A DNA stretch of 64,000 nucleotides from an uncultured Collinsella sp. (GCA_902490305.1 CABUDI010000002.1:69358-133357), one strand, 5' to 3'; shown: positions 1-9,070, numbered from the stretch's first letter. Notes: generated from the sequence alone by a model not told the origin. Numbers and translations are program-made.

Positions 1-1
1 C

Positions 2-265
2 CTTGCTATCGTGGTCGACAACGCTGTGACCTGCGAGGATCTTGAGCGCCGTATTACCAGCGCCGGCGGCAAGCTGCTCGAGGGCGTGCGCCTGTTCGAC
101 GTCTACCGCGATCCCATCCGCATCGGAGCGGGCAAGAAGTCCATGGCCTTTGCGCTTACGTATCGCTCCGACGACCACACGCTTACCAGCGAAGAGGTCG
201 AAAAGGCGCACCAGAAGATCGTTACCAAGGTGTGCAAGGGCGTAAACGGCGAGGTCCGCGGCTAG
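2..265 (+). CDS. pheT: Phenylalanyl-tRNA synthetase beta subunit, C-terminal fragment
   Basis: Only the last 87 codons lie in the window; the reading frame is open from base 2 and ends in TAG at 263-265. The translated part matches the ferredoxin-fold anticodon-binding (FDX-ACB) domain at the C-terminus of PheT, with the typical LFDVYRD, KKSMAFALTYRS and LTSEEVEKAHQKI segments. In the complete enzyme this domain grips the tRNA-Phe anticodon stem while PheS carries out aminoacylation. pheS and the rest of pheT would lie upstream of the window. The match is clear; no internal start should be used. Confidence 0.9.
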   Translation, partial: LAIVVDNAVTCEDLERRITSAGGKLLEGVRLFDVYRDPIRIGAGKKSMAFALTYRSDDHTLTSEEVEKAHQKIVTKVCKGVNGEVRG

Positions 266-386
266 GTCCTGCACTGGGGTATGGGTCAGCGGTGGCTGCT
301 GCCGAGTCCTACGTGACCGCTATGCCGGTATGAGGCACCGTTGAGCCTGCATATATGACACGCGCATTACATAACGGCGTGCTGCT

Positions 387-415
387 TTGTCGGCAGTGCG
401 CCGTTTTGCTATGAT
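387..415 (+). promoter_or_regulatory. Promoter of the nickel/cobalt ECF operon
   Basis: TTGTCG at 387-392 and TATGAT at 410-415 are separated by 17 bases. The predicted transcription start falls near 421-423, directly before the inverted repeat at 426-453, which suits repression by a bound regulator. Confidence 0.6.
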
Positions 416-425
416 AGCCCGCGGC

Positions 426-453
426 GTGTTACGAATCTGACATTACGTAACAC
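426..453. promoter_or_regulatory. NikR-like operator upstream of nikM
   Basis: GTGTTAC (426-432) and GTAACAC (447-453) form a perfect inverted repeat with a 14-base spacer. As remembered, this is the spacing and sequence class of NikR sites described in Desulfovibrio (GTGTTAC-N13/14-GTAACAC). It lies just downstream of the predicted -10 and about 60 bases before the nikM start. No nikR gene is in the window. Confidence 0.6.
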
Positions 454-510
454 TGGAAAGGTAATTCAAGCGGCGTTGCAATTCCGTGCGCCGATAACCG
501 GGAGGCGTAC

Positions 511-1596
511 ATGCACATTCCAGATAATTATCTGTCCCCGCAGACCGATGCCGTCATGGCGGTGGCGATGGTGCCCGTCTGGGTTCACTGTATCAAAAAG
601 GTGCGCGCCACGCTCGATCGCGAGCACATGGCGTTCCTGGGCATCTGCGCCGCATTTTCCTTCTTGCTTATGATGTTCAACGTGCCGCTGCCCGGCGGCA
701 CCACTGGCCACGCCGTCGGCGGCGCACTCATCGCGCTGCTGCTGGGCCCCGAGGCCGCGGCTATCGCGGTTTCGGTCGCGCTGGCGCTGCAAGCGCTGCT
801 GTTTGGCGACGGCGGCATCCTGTCCTTTGGCGCTAACTGCTTTAACATGGCCTTTGTGTTGCCGTTTGCCGCAGCCATCGTGTTCCGCGCGCTTAACAGC
901 CGTTTGCACGACAAGAGCTGGGGCACCTCGGTTTCGGCCATCGTAAGCGGCTGGGTCGGCCTGTGCCTGGCGGCCCTGTGCGCAGCAATCGAGTTTGGTA
1001 TTCAGCCGATGCTTTTCACGAATGCTTCGGGCGCTCCGCTGTACTGCCCCTTCCCGCTGTCCATTGCCATTCCGGCCATGATGGTCCCGCATATGTTGGT
1101 AGCCGGCGTGGTCGAGGGCGTGGCGACTGCCGCGATCTACGGCTTTATCAAGAAGACGGCGCCGAGCGTTATCGTCGGCCCCGAAGCCGCCGATGGACAG
1201 CTTGCTGCCGAGGGCGCTGCTGCCAAGAAGACCTCGCTGGTCCCCACGCTCATCTTGGTTGCCGTGCTTGTCGTGGCCACGCCGCTGGGCCTGCTGGCCA
1301 CGGGTGACGCCTGGGGTGAGTGGGACGCCGAGGGCGCCGCGACCGCCGTTCAGGAGGCTGGCGACGACAGCCTGCAGGCTTCGGTCGGTCTCGACACCCC
1401 GACCTTTGCCGACGCTCTGCCTACGGGTGATTACCTGCAGGCCTATTCCGAGGAGCAGGGTCTTGGCTTTGCCGGCCAGGCTGCCATGTATATCCTGTCC
1501 GGCGTGATTGGCGTGGCGGTGCTCACCATCGCGTTCCGTCTGATCTCGCTTACGGTCAAGGAAAGCGGAGCCCATGGCGATGGTCGAGCTGCCTAG
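511..1596 (+). CDS. nikM: Nickel/cobalt ECF transporter substrate-binding component, NikM-NikN fusion
   Basis: 361-residue membrane protein. It begins MHIPDNYLSP, the N-terminus of CbiM/NikM, where Met1, His2 and a later histidine build the metal site; His67 in the GGTTGHAVGG segment is in the expected place, and the SFGANCFNMA motif follows. After about residue 240 there is a second block with PLGLLATGDAWGEW, like the PDGLE/NikN subunit, and a final membrane helix, so M and N appear fused. The ATG has a GGGAGG site 6 bases upstream. It overlaps the next gene by 23 bases. Nickel is preferred over cobalt because of the NikR-like operator and the nickel enzyme LarA later in the window; sequence alone cannot exclude cobalt. 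Confidence 0.85.
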   Translation: MHIPDNYLSPQTDAVMAVAMVPVWVHCIKKVRATLDREHMAFLGICAAFSFLLMMFNVPLPGGTTGHAVGGALIALLLGPEAAAIAVSVALALQALLFGDGGILSFGANCFNMAFVLPFAAAIVFRALNSRLHDKSWGTSVSAIVSGWVGLCLAALCAAIEFGIQPMLFTNASGAPLYCPFPLSIAIPAMMVPHMLVAGVVEGVATAAIYGFIKKTAPSVIVGPEAADGQLAAEGAAAKKTSLVPTLILVAVLVVATPLGLLATGDAWGEWDAEGAATAVQEAGDDSLQASVGLDTPTFADALPTGDYLQAYSEEQGLGFAGQAAMYILSGVIGVAVLTIAFRLISLTVKESGAHGDGRAA

Positions 1597-2410
1597 CTGG
1601 CTTGCGGCCGAGGAGCGATACGAGCCCACGGGCGCTCGTCATCGCGTGATGCAAAAGAACGTCCTGCACCTGGCGAGCCTGCTTGAGCGGGTTCGCCTGG
1701 GTGGAGGCGCGCACGAGGGCGGGTCGATGGTCGACCGCACCCTTTCTTGCGTTTCGGCTCCGGTGCGCCTGGTGGGGATATTCGTTTGCGTCCTGTGCGT
1801 GTGCCTGACACAAAGCCCGCTGTACCTCATGTTGATGGCGGCCATTGCGCTGGTGCTCGTTGCCGTGCGTCCTGTACGCGGGCTGCGCGCGACCTTTGTG
1901 CCGACGCTTGGCGCCGCGGGGCTCGCAGTGGTTTTGGCGCTGCCTGCCCTGCTGCTGGGTGCTTCCGCTACGGGCGCCATGCTCAAGATTGCGCTCAAGA
2001 CCTTCATTAATGTGTCGCTGGTGCTGGGCGTTTCGTGGACCCTCACGTGGAGCCGCATGTCGGCGGCGCTCAAGATGCTGCATCTACCCGACGAAGTTAT
2101 CTTTACGTTTGATATGGCGCTCAAGCACATCGAGGTGCTGGGTCGTACGGCGCACAATCTGTGCGAATCGGTCATGCTGCGCAGCGTTGGCCGTGCGCCC
2201 GAGGGATTTTCGCGTACCGATTCGATCGCGGGTATCATGGGCATGACCTTTATCAAGGCGATGAAATGCAGCCGCGCGATGGACGAGGCTATGCTTTGCC
2301 GCGGCTTTGCCGGTGCGTATCCGGCTCCCGCGCGCGCCAGGTTTGGCTGGCGCGATGCGGCCTATGCGGCCGGCGTGGCGCTGCTGGCAGTGTTGTGCGC
2401 CGTGCTGTAG
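1574..2410 (+). CDS. nikQ: ECF transporter transmembrane T component, NikQ/CbiQ family
   Basis: 278 residues with several hydrophobic segments (about 55-90, 105-125 and a last helix near the C-terminus) and the cytoplasmic coupling region LKMLHLPDEVIFTFDMALKH typical of CbiQ/NikQ. This subunit joins the metal-binding NikM to the ATPase. Its start overlaps the end of nikM, indicating translational coupling. The N-terminal ~50 residues are soluble and somewhat longer than usual; an ATG two codons later is an alternative start. Confidence 0.85.
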   Translation: MAMVELPSWLAAEERYEPTGARHRVMQKNVLHLASLLERVRLGGGAHEGGSMVDRTLSCVSAPVRLVGIFVCVLCVCLTQSPLYLMLMAAIALVLVAVRPVRGLRATFVPTLGAAGLAVVLALPALLLGASATGAMLKIALKTFINVSLVLGVSWTLTWSRMSAALKMLHLPDEVIFTFDMALKHIEVLGRTAHNLCESVMLRSVGRAPEGFSRTDSIAGIMGMTFIKAMKCSRAMDEAMLCRGFAGAYPAPARARFGWRDAAYAAGVALLAVLCAVL

Positions 2411-2438
2411 GCGCTGCTGGTTCCGGCGGGGGATGCAA

Positions 2439-3227
2439 ATGGGGAAGGGCGACGTTTTGACGATCGATATGAATAGTGTGGCGGGTACGAACGGTGCGGG
2501 CGGCGCCGAGGTCGCGCCGCTCATCGAGCTGCGCGACGTGGTGTTCTCCTATGCGGGGCATACGGTTGTCGATGGCGTGTCGCTGCAGGTCGATCGTGGT
2601 GAACTCGTTGCCCTGCTCGGTCCCAACGGCTGCGGTAAGACGACGATTATGCGCCTTATTAACGGCCTTGAACTCGCGAACGCAGGGGCATACCTGTTTG
2701 ACGGGCACGTAATCGATGCGGCGTATCTGAAGGATTCTGCTGCTGCTCAGAAGTTCCACCAGCGCGTGGGCTTCGTATTCCAAAACGCCGATGCCCAGCT
2801 GTTCTGCGCCACGGTGGGCGAGGAAGTTGCTTTTGGTCCCGCGCAGATGGGGCTGCCGGCAGACGAGCTCGAGCGCCGCGTGCGCGATGCCATGGGGCTG
2901 TTCCAGATTGCCGATCTGGTCGATGCCTCTCCCTATCAGCTTTCGGGCGGGCAAAAGAAGCGCGTTGCGCTGGCTGCGGTGGTGTCGATGAACCCGGATA
3001 TCTTGGTCCTCGACGAGCCTACCAATGGGCTCGACGAGGATTCATGCGACATTGTGGTCAACTTCTTGCTGGCCTACGTCGCGGCGGGTAAGACGGTCTT
3101 GATGAGCACACATCACCAGGATTTGGTGCGACGCCTGGGTGCCCGTGCAATCTATATCGATCGATATCACCATGTGATCGAGGCGCCTTCGCCGTCGTAT
3201 GGAACCGAAAGCGGTGCTACGGACTAG
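2439..3227 (+). CDS. nikO: ECF transporter ATP-binding component, NikO/CbiO family
   Basis: 262-residue ABC ATPase that powers the nickel/cobalt importer. Walker A is GPNGCGKT, the Q-loop is VFQNADAQLF (the NADAQLF form is typical of ECF ATPases), the signature is LSGGQKKR and Walker B is ILVLDEPT. An open frame reaches further upstream through nikQ, but ATG 2439 has a GGCGGGGG ribosome site 7 bases upstream; ATG 2433 and ATG 2469 are alternatives. It completes the nikMN-Q-O operon. A weak hairpin (3248-3263) follows. Confidence 0.9.
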   Translation: MGKGDVLTIDMNSVAGTNGAGGAEVAPLIELRDVVFSYAGHTVVDGVSLQVDRGELVALLGPNGCGKTTIMRLINGLELANAGAYLFDGHVIDAAYLKDSAAAQKFHQRVGFVFQNADAQLFCATVGEEVAFGPAQMGLPADELERRVRDAMGLFQIADLVDASPYQLSGGQKKRVALAAVVSMNPDILVLDEPTNGLDEDSCDIVVNFLLAYVAAGKTVLMSTHHQDLVRRLGARAIYIDRYHHVIEAPSPSYGTESGATD

Positions 3228-3247
3228 TTGCTGCGTAGAGCGTGCGT

Positions 3248-3265
3248 AGCCGCCCGCGCGGCTTT
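3248..3265 (+). terminator. Weak hairpin terminator after nikO
   Basis: AGCCGC (3248-3253) pairs with GCGGCT (3258-3263) across a 4-base loop and is followed by only a short T stretch. A TATAGT at about 3276 could be the -10 of the next gene. Confidence 0.4.
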
Positions 3266-3307
3266 GCCGTGATGGTATAGTTATCCAGGTTTTTTATGGG
3301 GGTGGCT

Positions 3308-4156
3308 ATGCCAAGCTGGAACATTCATATCGCTCAGACGGAGCGTTTGCTGGAGCGCACCGGTGCGCTTGCCAATAGCGTGCGCGACCGCAATGCCTTT
3401 TTGTTTGGCTGCGTGGTTCCGGATATCTTCGTGGGCTATATGGTCCCTGGCATCGCCGATCCCATCCCGTACCGCATTACGCACTTTGCAAAGCCCGAGC
3501 CTATCCCTAAGCCTCGTGAGCATGAGTTCTGGGATACCTATGTGGCACCGTTGCTTAAAAGTTCGCCCACCGGTGCGCCAGCCGCGGCTACCTCGATTGT
3601 CGAGGAGCGCGAGCGACTGAATCGCGTGCACTATCCCCAGCGCTACAGGGATGCTGAGCCGGTTGTCGGTCCCGGCGCTCGTGAGTTCTCGCTTGCGTCC
3701 GAAGATGTGGCGCAGTCGTTGCTCGATTTGACACTGGGTGTCTGGTCGCATCTGGTGGCCGATACCGTATGGAATACGCGCGTGAATCAGTACCTGGAGG
3801 CGCACGGCGGCAAGCCGTGTGAGGAGTTCCGCATTAAAAAGCAAGGCGACTTTGACTGGTTTGGCAAGACGCTGGGCATTGTTTCCATCCCGCGTGCGAC
3901 CGATCGCCTGTATACCGCTGCGACGCGTTTTGGGCAGTATCCCATCCATAAAGAATATGTGCTCAAGACCATCGGCGTCATGCACGAGATTGTACGCGAA
4001 AACCCCGGCGAGCCCGATCATCCGCCGTACCGCCTGCTGACCGAGAAATTCTTTGACGCAACGTTTACCGAGGTCATCGAGCTGACCGAAGCGGGCTTTG
4101 CGGCTCGCGTTGCCGCTTCTGACGTTCCCGCAGTCCCTCTGATCGCTAGCTGCTAG
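3308..4156 (+). CDS. Zinc-dependent phospholipase C-like / HD-type hydrolase family protein
   Basis: 282 residues, soluble, no signal peptide. It starts MPSWNIHIAQ and carries regularly spaced His/Asp residues (NIHIAQ, VVPDIFVGY, ITHFAK, VWSHLVADTVWN), the layout of the zinc-phospholipase-C-like family (PF00882 type), whose members bind two or three metal ions with His and Asp side chains. The substrate is unknown. ATG 3308 is preferred to ATG 3296 because GGGGGTGG precedes it. It stands alone between the nickel operon and convergent pyk. The family call is from motif pattern and should be treated as tentative. Confidence 0.55.
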   Translation: MPSWNIHIAQTERLLERTGALANSVRDRNAFLFGCVVPDIFVGYMVPGIADPIPYRITHFAKPEPIPKPREHEFWDTYVAPLLKSSPTGAPAAATSIVEERERLNRVHYPQRYRDAEPVVGPGAREFSLASEDVAQSLLDLTLGVWSHLVADTVWNTRVNQYLEAHGGKPCEEFRIKKQGDFDWFGKTLGIVSIPRATDRLYTAATRFGQYPIHKEYVLKTIGVMHEIVRENPGEPDHPPYRLLTEKFFDATFTEVIELTEAGFAARVAASDVPAVPLIASC

Positions 4157-4293
4157 CCGGCCGGCTTGACGGTGAACAGTTCACCCCAATTGACCAACGG
4201 CTCCCCTCGCAGGGCGTCTTCGGTGGTGCGCTCGGTATCGGAGAGGCTTGCGACTGAACGCAAATCGATGAAGTGACATATGGAGAAGGTTTT

Positions 4294-4329
4294 AAAAAAG
4301 GGGCCCGGAAGACTTCGCCTTCCGGGCCC
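4294..4329 (-). terminator. Intrinsic terminator of pyk
   Basis: GGGCCCGGAAG (4301-4311) and CTTCCGGGCCC (4319-4329) form an 11-bp stem with a 7-base loop. On the minus strand it is followed by a T run (the complement of A at 4294-4299), so it ends pyk. Confidence 0.85.
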
Positions 4330-4360
4330 TTTGCAATGCAAGTGTGCTTGCAAGTACGAT

Positions 4361-5821
4361 TTAGCGCACCTGAGCGACGTAAGCGACGTTGGTCGAGGAG
4401 ACCTTGTCCTCGAGTTGGACGCTCATGCGGGGGTCGCCGGCGGTGGCGACGGTCAGATCGCCGGCCTCGACGTAGCCGAGCTCCTTAGCGGTCTCGATCG
4501 CCTTGACGATCGTGCCGTTGACGGTGCCCTGGGTAATCTCGGCCTGGTGCGGGATAACGCCCCAGTACATGATCATCTGCTGGACGGCCCACTCGTGGCG
4601 GGAGAACGCGCAGATCGGCATGTTGGGACGGAAGTGCGAAATCAGGCGAGCGGTACGACCGGTGGTCGTCGGCACGGTGATGCACTTGGCGCCAACGGTG
4701 GTAGCCATGTTCACAGCGGACATACCCACAACGTTGTTGACAACGCGGGTGCCGTGAGCATCGGCCGGAACCTCGAGCGGAGCGTGAGCCGGGAGGTACT
4801 TCTCGGTCTCGAGAGCAATGCTGGCCTGCATCTTGACGGCCTCAACCGGGTACTTACCGGCAGCGGACTCGCCAGAGAGCATAACGGCGTCGGTGCCGTC
4901 GTAGATGGCGTTAGCAACGTCGGCAACCTCGGCGCGCGTCGGGCGCGGGTTTTGCTGCATGGAGTCGAGCATCTGCGTAGCGGTGATAACGGGCTTGTAG
5001 GCCGCGTTGCACTTGGCGATGATCTCCTTCTGGATGTGCGGAACGAGCTCGGGCTTGATCTCGATGCCCAGGTCGCCACGGGCGACCATGATGCCGTCGG
5101 AAGCCTCGAGGATCTCGTCGAAGTTCTCGACGCCCAGGGCGCACTCGATCTTCGGGAAGATCGTCACGTGCTCGCCACCGTTCTCGCGGCAAAGCTCGCG
5201 GATGCCGCGGACGGACTCGCCGTCACGGATGAAGGAAGCGGCGATGTAGTCGATGTTCTCGGTCAGGCCAAAGAGGATGTCCTGACGATCGCGCTCGGTG
5301 ATAGCGGGCAACGAGATGTTGACGTTGGGCATGTTGACGCCCTTGCGCTCGCCGATCAGGCCGTCGTTCTTGACGACGCAGGTCATGTCCTGGCCGTCGA
5401 CGGACTCGACCTCGAGGGCAACCAGGCCGTCGTCGATCAGGATAAGGGAGCCCTTCTCGACCTCGGAGGGCAGAGCCAGGTAGTCGAGGGAGATGTGCTC
5501 AGCGGTGCCGTGGAAATCCTCGGACGTGGGCTGAGCGGTGACGACGATCTTGTCGCCGGTCTTGACGGCAACCTTCTTGCCATCGACCAGAAGGCCGGTG
5601 CGGACCTCGGGGCCCTTGGTGTCGAGCAGGATGCCGACGGGCAGACCGAGCTCCTTGGAAATACGACGGACGCGCTCGATGCGACCGTGGTGCTCGTCGT
5701 AGGATCCGTGCGAGAAGTTAAAACGGGCGACGTTCATGCCCGCCTTGATCATCTCGCGGATGGTCTCGTCGCTATCGCAGGCGGGACCCATGGTGCATAC
5801 AATCTTGGTGCGCTTGTACAT
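4361..5821 (-). CDS. pyk: Pyruvate kinase
   Basis: 486 residues, usual length for a bacterial type without the extra C-terminal domain. It converts phosphoenolpyruvate and ADP to pyruvate and ATP, the last step of glycolysis. Visible motifs are the N-terminal TKIVCTMGPA, RFNFSHGSYDEH, the active-site region ending in ATQMLDSM, and MVARGDLGIE with the metal-binding acidic residues. The C-terminal regulatory domain contains FRPNMPICAFS. The start has a GGAGG-like site (AGATGGAGGTCTGA upstream on the minus strand). Together with ppc at 58-60.8 kb it competes for phosphoenolpyruvate. Confidence 0.95.
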   Translation of the reverse strand: MYKRTKIVCTMGPACDSDETIREMIKAGMNVARFNFSHGSYDEHHGRIERVRRISKELGLPVGILLDTKGPEVRTGLLVDGKKVAVKTGDKIVVTAQPTSEDFHGTAEHISLDYLALPSEVEKGSLILIDDGLVALEVESVDGQDMTCVVKNDGLIGERKGVNMPNVNISLPAITERDRQDILFGLTENIDYIAASFIRDGESVRGIRELCRENGGEHVTIFPKIECALGVENFDEILEASDGIMVARGDLGIEIKPELVPHIQKEIIAKCNAAYKPVITATQMLDSMQQNPRPTRAEVADVANAIYDGTDAVMLSGESAAGKYPVEAVKMQASIALETEKYLPAHAPLEVPADAHGTRVVNNVVGMSAVNMATTVGAKCITVPTTTGRTARLISHFRPNMPICAFSRHEWAVQQMIMYWGVIPHQAEITQGTVNGTIVKAIETAKELGYVEAGDLTVATAGDPRMSVQLEDKVSSTNVAYVAQVR

Positions 5822-6262
5822 TCAGACCTCCATCTGACATCGTCTTGCGCTGATAGATAAACCATAAGAAATAAAACTGAGATGATTATAACGAAATGCC
5901 GACCGAATACCCCAAAAAATCGACCGTATGCCGAATTAGAAGTTCATTTTTTGCGAAAAAACGGTATATGCAAAAACTTTACCAACCGTTCTAACCGCTG
6001 CTATCTGGGCGATATTTCAGTTTGATGATGCACCGAAGAAAAAACGTTTTATCAATGTTGAACATCATACGGTCTGCATCGTTGCGAATGGACCCTATTT
6101 CCAAATGGATTGTTTTGGCTAGACGCGCTGCTTTGGGGTACCATAGCTCCACTATCAACTGCCGCTCAGCACGGCAGCCTTGATGAGCCCTTGCCCTTCT
6201 CCCGGGAATTATGATCGGGCATCAATCTGCTGAGTGGCCCGAATCCCAGGAGGGGACTCTAT
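5822..6262. promoter_or_regulatory. 441-bp AT-rich intergenic region between divergent pyk and the P-type ATPase
   Basis: AT-richer than its surroundings. On the minus strand TATAAT (5890-5885) is a likely -10 for pyk, but no good -35 is spaced 16-18 bases from it. On the plus strand TTGGCT (6115-6120) and TACCAT (6139-6144), 18 bases apart, are a candidate ATPase promoter. A small hairpin, CTGCCG/CGGCAG, lies near 6160-6178 in the ATPase leader. ACCGTATG (5923-5930) and CATACGGT (6066-6073) are distant inverted copies of unknown meaning. No gene is supported here. Confidence 0.45.
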
Positions 6263-8944
6263 ATGCAAAAGGAATACCTGTCCGCCGCGGCGGAGGTGCT
6301 CAGCGACCAGGGCGTCGATGAGAACCTCGGCCTGAGCAACGACGAGGCGTCGTCGCGCCTCGCCAAGACAGGCCCTAACAAGCTCGAGGAAGCCGAGAAG
6401 ACGCCGTTGTGGAAGCGCTTCTTTGAGCAGATGGCCGACCCCATGGTTATCATGCTGATCGTTGCCGCCGTCATCAGCGCGCTCACGGGCATGGTCAAGG
6501 GCGAGGCGGACTTTGCCGATGTCGCCATCATCATGTTCGTCGTTATCGTCAACTCGGTGCTGGGCGTGGTTCAGGAGGCTAAAAGCGAGGAGGCCCTCGA
6601 GGCCCTGCAGGAGATGAGCGCGGCGCAGTCCAAGGTGCTGCGCGACGGCAAGCTCGTGCACCTGCCGAGCGCCGAGCTCGTGCCCGGCGATGTGATCATG
6701 CTCGAGGCGGGCGACTCCGTCCCGGCCGACTGCCGTGTGCTCGAGAGCGCCACGATGAAGATCGAGGAGGCCGCCCTTACCGGCGAGTCCGTGCCCGTCG
6801 AGAAGCATGCCAACGTCATTGAGCTCGCCGCCGGCATCGACGACGTGCCGCTCGGCGACCGCAAGAACATGTGCTACATGGGTTCCACCGTGGTATACGG
6901 CCGCGGTCGCGCCGTCGTGGTCGGCACCGGTATGAACACCGAGATGGGCAAGATCGCCGGCGCCCTGGCCGAGGCCAAGGAAGAGCTCACGCCGCTGCAG
7001 GTGAAGCTCGCCGAGCTCAGCCGCATCCTTACCATCATGGTTATCGTCATCTGCGTCGTCATCTTTGGCGTCGACATCATCCGTCACGGCGTGGGCAACG
7101 TCCTCACCGACCCGACAGCCTTGCTCGATACCTTTATGGTCGCCGTCTCGCTCGCCGTCGCTGCCATCCCCGAGGGCCTGGTCGCCGTCGTGACCATCGT
7201 GCTGTCGCTTGGCGTGACCAAGATGGCCAAGCGCCAGGCAATCATCCGCAAGCTTTCCGCCGTCGAGACCCTTGGCTGCACACAGACCATCTGCTCCGAC
7301 AAGACCGGTACCCTCACCCAGAACAAGATGACCGTCGTCAAGCACGAGCTCGCTGCGCCTAAGGAGAAGTTCCTGGCCGGCATGGCTCTGTGCTCCGACG
7401 CCCAGTGGGACGAGGAACTGGGCGAGGCTGTGGGTGAGCCGACCGAGTGTGCGCTCGTCAACGATGCCGGCAAGGCGGGGCTCACTGGCCTGACTGCCGA
7501 GCATCCGCGCGTGGGCGAGGCCCCGTTTGACTCGGGCCGCAAGATGATGTCCGTGGTCGTCGAGACCCTGGACGGCGAGTACGAGCAGTACACCAAGGGC
7601 GCGCCCGACGTGGTGATCGGCCTGTGTACCCATATCTACGAGGGCGACAAGGTTGTCCCCCTGACCGAGGAGCGTCGCGCCGAGCTCGTGGCCGCCAACA
7701 AGGCCATGGCCGACGAGGCCCTGCGCGTGCTGGCGCTGGCGAGCCGCACCTACACCGAGGTCCCGGCCGACTGCAGCCCCGCCGCGCTCGAGCATGACCT
7801 GGTCTTCTGCGGCCTGTCCGGCATGATTGACCCGGTCCGCCCCGAGGTCGCCGACGCCATCCGCGAGGCGCACGACGCCGGTATCCGCACCGTCATGATT
7901 ACGGGCGACCACATCGACACCGCCGTGGCCATCGCCAAGCAGCTGGGCATCGTCACCGATCGCAGCCATGCCATCACCGGTGCCGACCTCGATCGCATGA
8001 GCGACGAGGAGCTCGACGCGCACATCGAGGACTACGGCGTGTACGCCCGCGTTCAGCCCGAGCATAAGACCCGCATCGTCGAGGCTTGGAAGTCGCGCGA
8101 CCAGATCGTGGCCATGACGGGCGACGGCGTCAACGACGCCCCGTCCATCAAGCGTGCCGACATCGGCGTGGGCATGGGCATCACCGGTACCGACGTCACC
8201 AAGAACGTTGCCGACATGGTGCTCGCCGACGACAACTTCGCCACCATCATCGGTGCCTGCGAAGAGGGCCGTCGCATCTACGACAACATCCGCAAGGTCA
8301 TCCAGTTCCTGCTTTCGGCCAACCTTGCCGAGGTGTTCTCGGTGTTTATCGCCACGCTCATCGGCTTTACCATCTTTCAGCCGGTGCAGCTGCTGTGGGT
8401 GAACCTGGTCACCGACTGCTTCCCCGCGCTCGCGCTGGGCATGGAGGATGCCGAGGGCGACATCATGAAGCGCAAGCCGCGCAACGCCAAGGACGGCGTC
8501 TTTGCCGGACATATGGGTCTGGACTGCGTGGTCCAGGGCCTGATCATCACCGTGCTGGTGCTGGCGAGCTTCTTTGTGGGCGTGTACTTTGACATGGGCT
8601 ACATCCACATCGCCGATATGATCGCCGGCAATGCCGACGAGGAAGGCGTGATGATGGCGTTCATCACGCTCAACATGGTCGAGATTTTCCACTGCTTCAA
8701 TATGCGCAGCCGTCGTGCGTCGCTGTTCACCATGAAAAAGCAGAACAAGTGGCTGTGGGCTTCCGCCGCGCTGGCACTGGTGCTGACGGTGATTGTGACC
8801 GTGCAGCCGACGCTTGCCGAGATGTTCTTTGGCCCCGTGACGCTTGAGCTCAAGGGCGTTGTCGCCGCCCTGGGCCTTGCCTTCCTGATCATTCCGCTGA
8901 TGGAGATCTACAAGGCGATCATGCGCGCGGTCGAGAAGGAGTAG
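6263..8944 (+). CDS. Calcium-type cation-transporting P-type ATPase
   Basis: 893 residues. It has the full P-II ATPase plan: actuator domain with LTGESVP, phosphorylation site DKTGTLT (Asp346), nucleotide domain, hinge MTGDGVNDAPSIKRADIG, and about ten membrane helices. Helix 4 has AAIPEGL; helix 5 has NLAEV, where Asn and Glu match the site-I calcium ligands of SERCA; helix 6 has WVNLVTDCFPALALG. These point to a Ca2+ exporter of the SERCA/PacL group rather than a Na+/K+ or heavy-metal pump. Start ATG 6263 has AGGAGGGG 7 bases upstream. It is transcribed alone; the terminator at 9101-9134 follows. Ion specificity is inferred. Confidence 0.85.
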   Translation: MQKEYLSAAAEVLSDQGVDENLGLSNDEASSRLAKTGPNKLEEAEKTPLWKRFFEQMADPMVIMLIVAAVISALTGMVKGEADFADVAIIMFVVIVNSVLGVVQEAKSEEALEALQEMSAAQSKVLRDGKLVHLPSAELVPGDVIMLEAGDSVPADCRVLESATMKIEEAALTGESVPVEKHANVIELAAGIDDVPLGDRKNMCYMGSTVVYGRGRAVVVGTGMNTEMGKIAGALAEAKEELTPLQVKLAELSRILTIMVIVICVVIFGVDIIRHGVGNVLTDPTALLDTFMVAVSLAVAAIPEGLVAVVTIVLSLGVTKMAKRQAIIRKLSAVETLGCTQTICSDKTGTLTQNKMTVVKHELAAPKEKFLAGMALCSDAQWDEELGEAVGEPTECALVNDAGKAGLTGLTAEHPRVGEAPFDSGRKMMSVVVETLDGEYEQYTKGAPDVVIGLCTHIYEGDKVVPLTEERRAELVAANKAMADEALRVLALASRTYTEVPADCSPAALEHDLVFCGLSGMIDPVRPEVADAIREAHDAGIRTVMITGDHIDTAVAIAKQLGIVTDRSHAITGADLDRMSDEELDAHIEDYGVYARVQPEHKTRIVEAWKSRDQIVAMTGDGVNDAPSIKRADIGVGMGITGTDVTKNVADMVLADDNFATIIGACEEGRRIYDNIRKVIQFLLSANLAEVFSVFIATLIGFTIFQPVQLLWVNLVTDCFPALALGMEDAEGDIMKRKPRNAKDGVFAGHMGLDCVVQGLIITVLVLASFFVGVYFDMGYIHIADMIAGNADEEGVMMAFITLNMVEIFHCFNMRSRRASLFTMKKQNKWLWASAALALVLTVIVTVQPTLAEMFFGPVTLELKGVVAALGLAFLIIPLMEIYKAIMRAVEKE

Positions 8945-8950
8945 GTCGAA

Positions 8951-9070
8951 AGGCCATCCTTCCCACCGGCCCGACCGCCTGCGGGGTTTCTTCTTCGCTG
9001 GTCCTCGCGCTTCGCGCTGCGGGATCGCTCAGAAGAAACCCCTCCCGGCGGGCGGGCCTTCGGATGACCT
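8951..9070. repeat. Large nested imperfect palindrome downstream of the P-type ATPase
   Basis: Three nested arm pairs share one centre: GGCCATCC (from 8952) with GGATGACC (9062-9069); GGCCCGACCGCC (8968-8979) with GGCGGGCGGGCC (9047-9058), one mismatch; GGGGTTTCTTCT (8983-8994) with AGAAGAAACCCC (9031-9042), perfect. The centre is a CGCGCTTCGCGC hairpin. It precedes the ordinary terminator at 9101-9134, so a terminator role alone does not explain it. Confidence 0.75.

Noticed and set aside
5960..6260. Riboswitch (manganese or magnesium type) before the P-type ATPase
   Set aside because: The leader has one small hairpin but none of the conserved riboswitch core sequences I know.
6209..8692. 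827-codon open frame on the minus strand opposite the P-type ATPase
   Set aside because: Shadow frame in GC-rich DNA; low-complexity His/Gly/Asp-rich translation, while the plus strand has all P-ATPase motifs.
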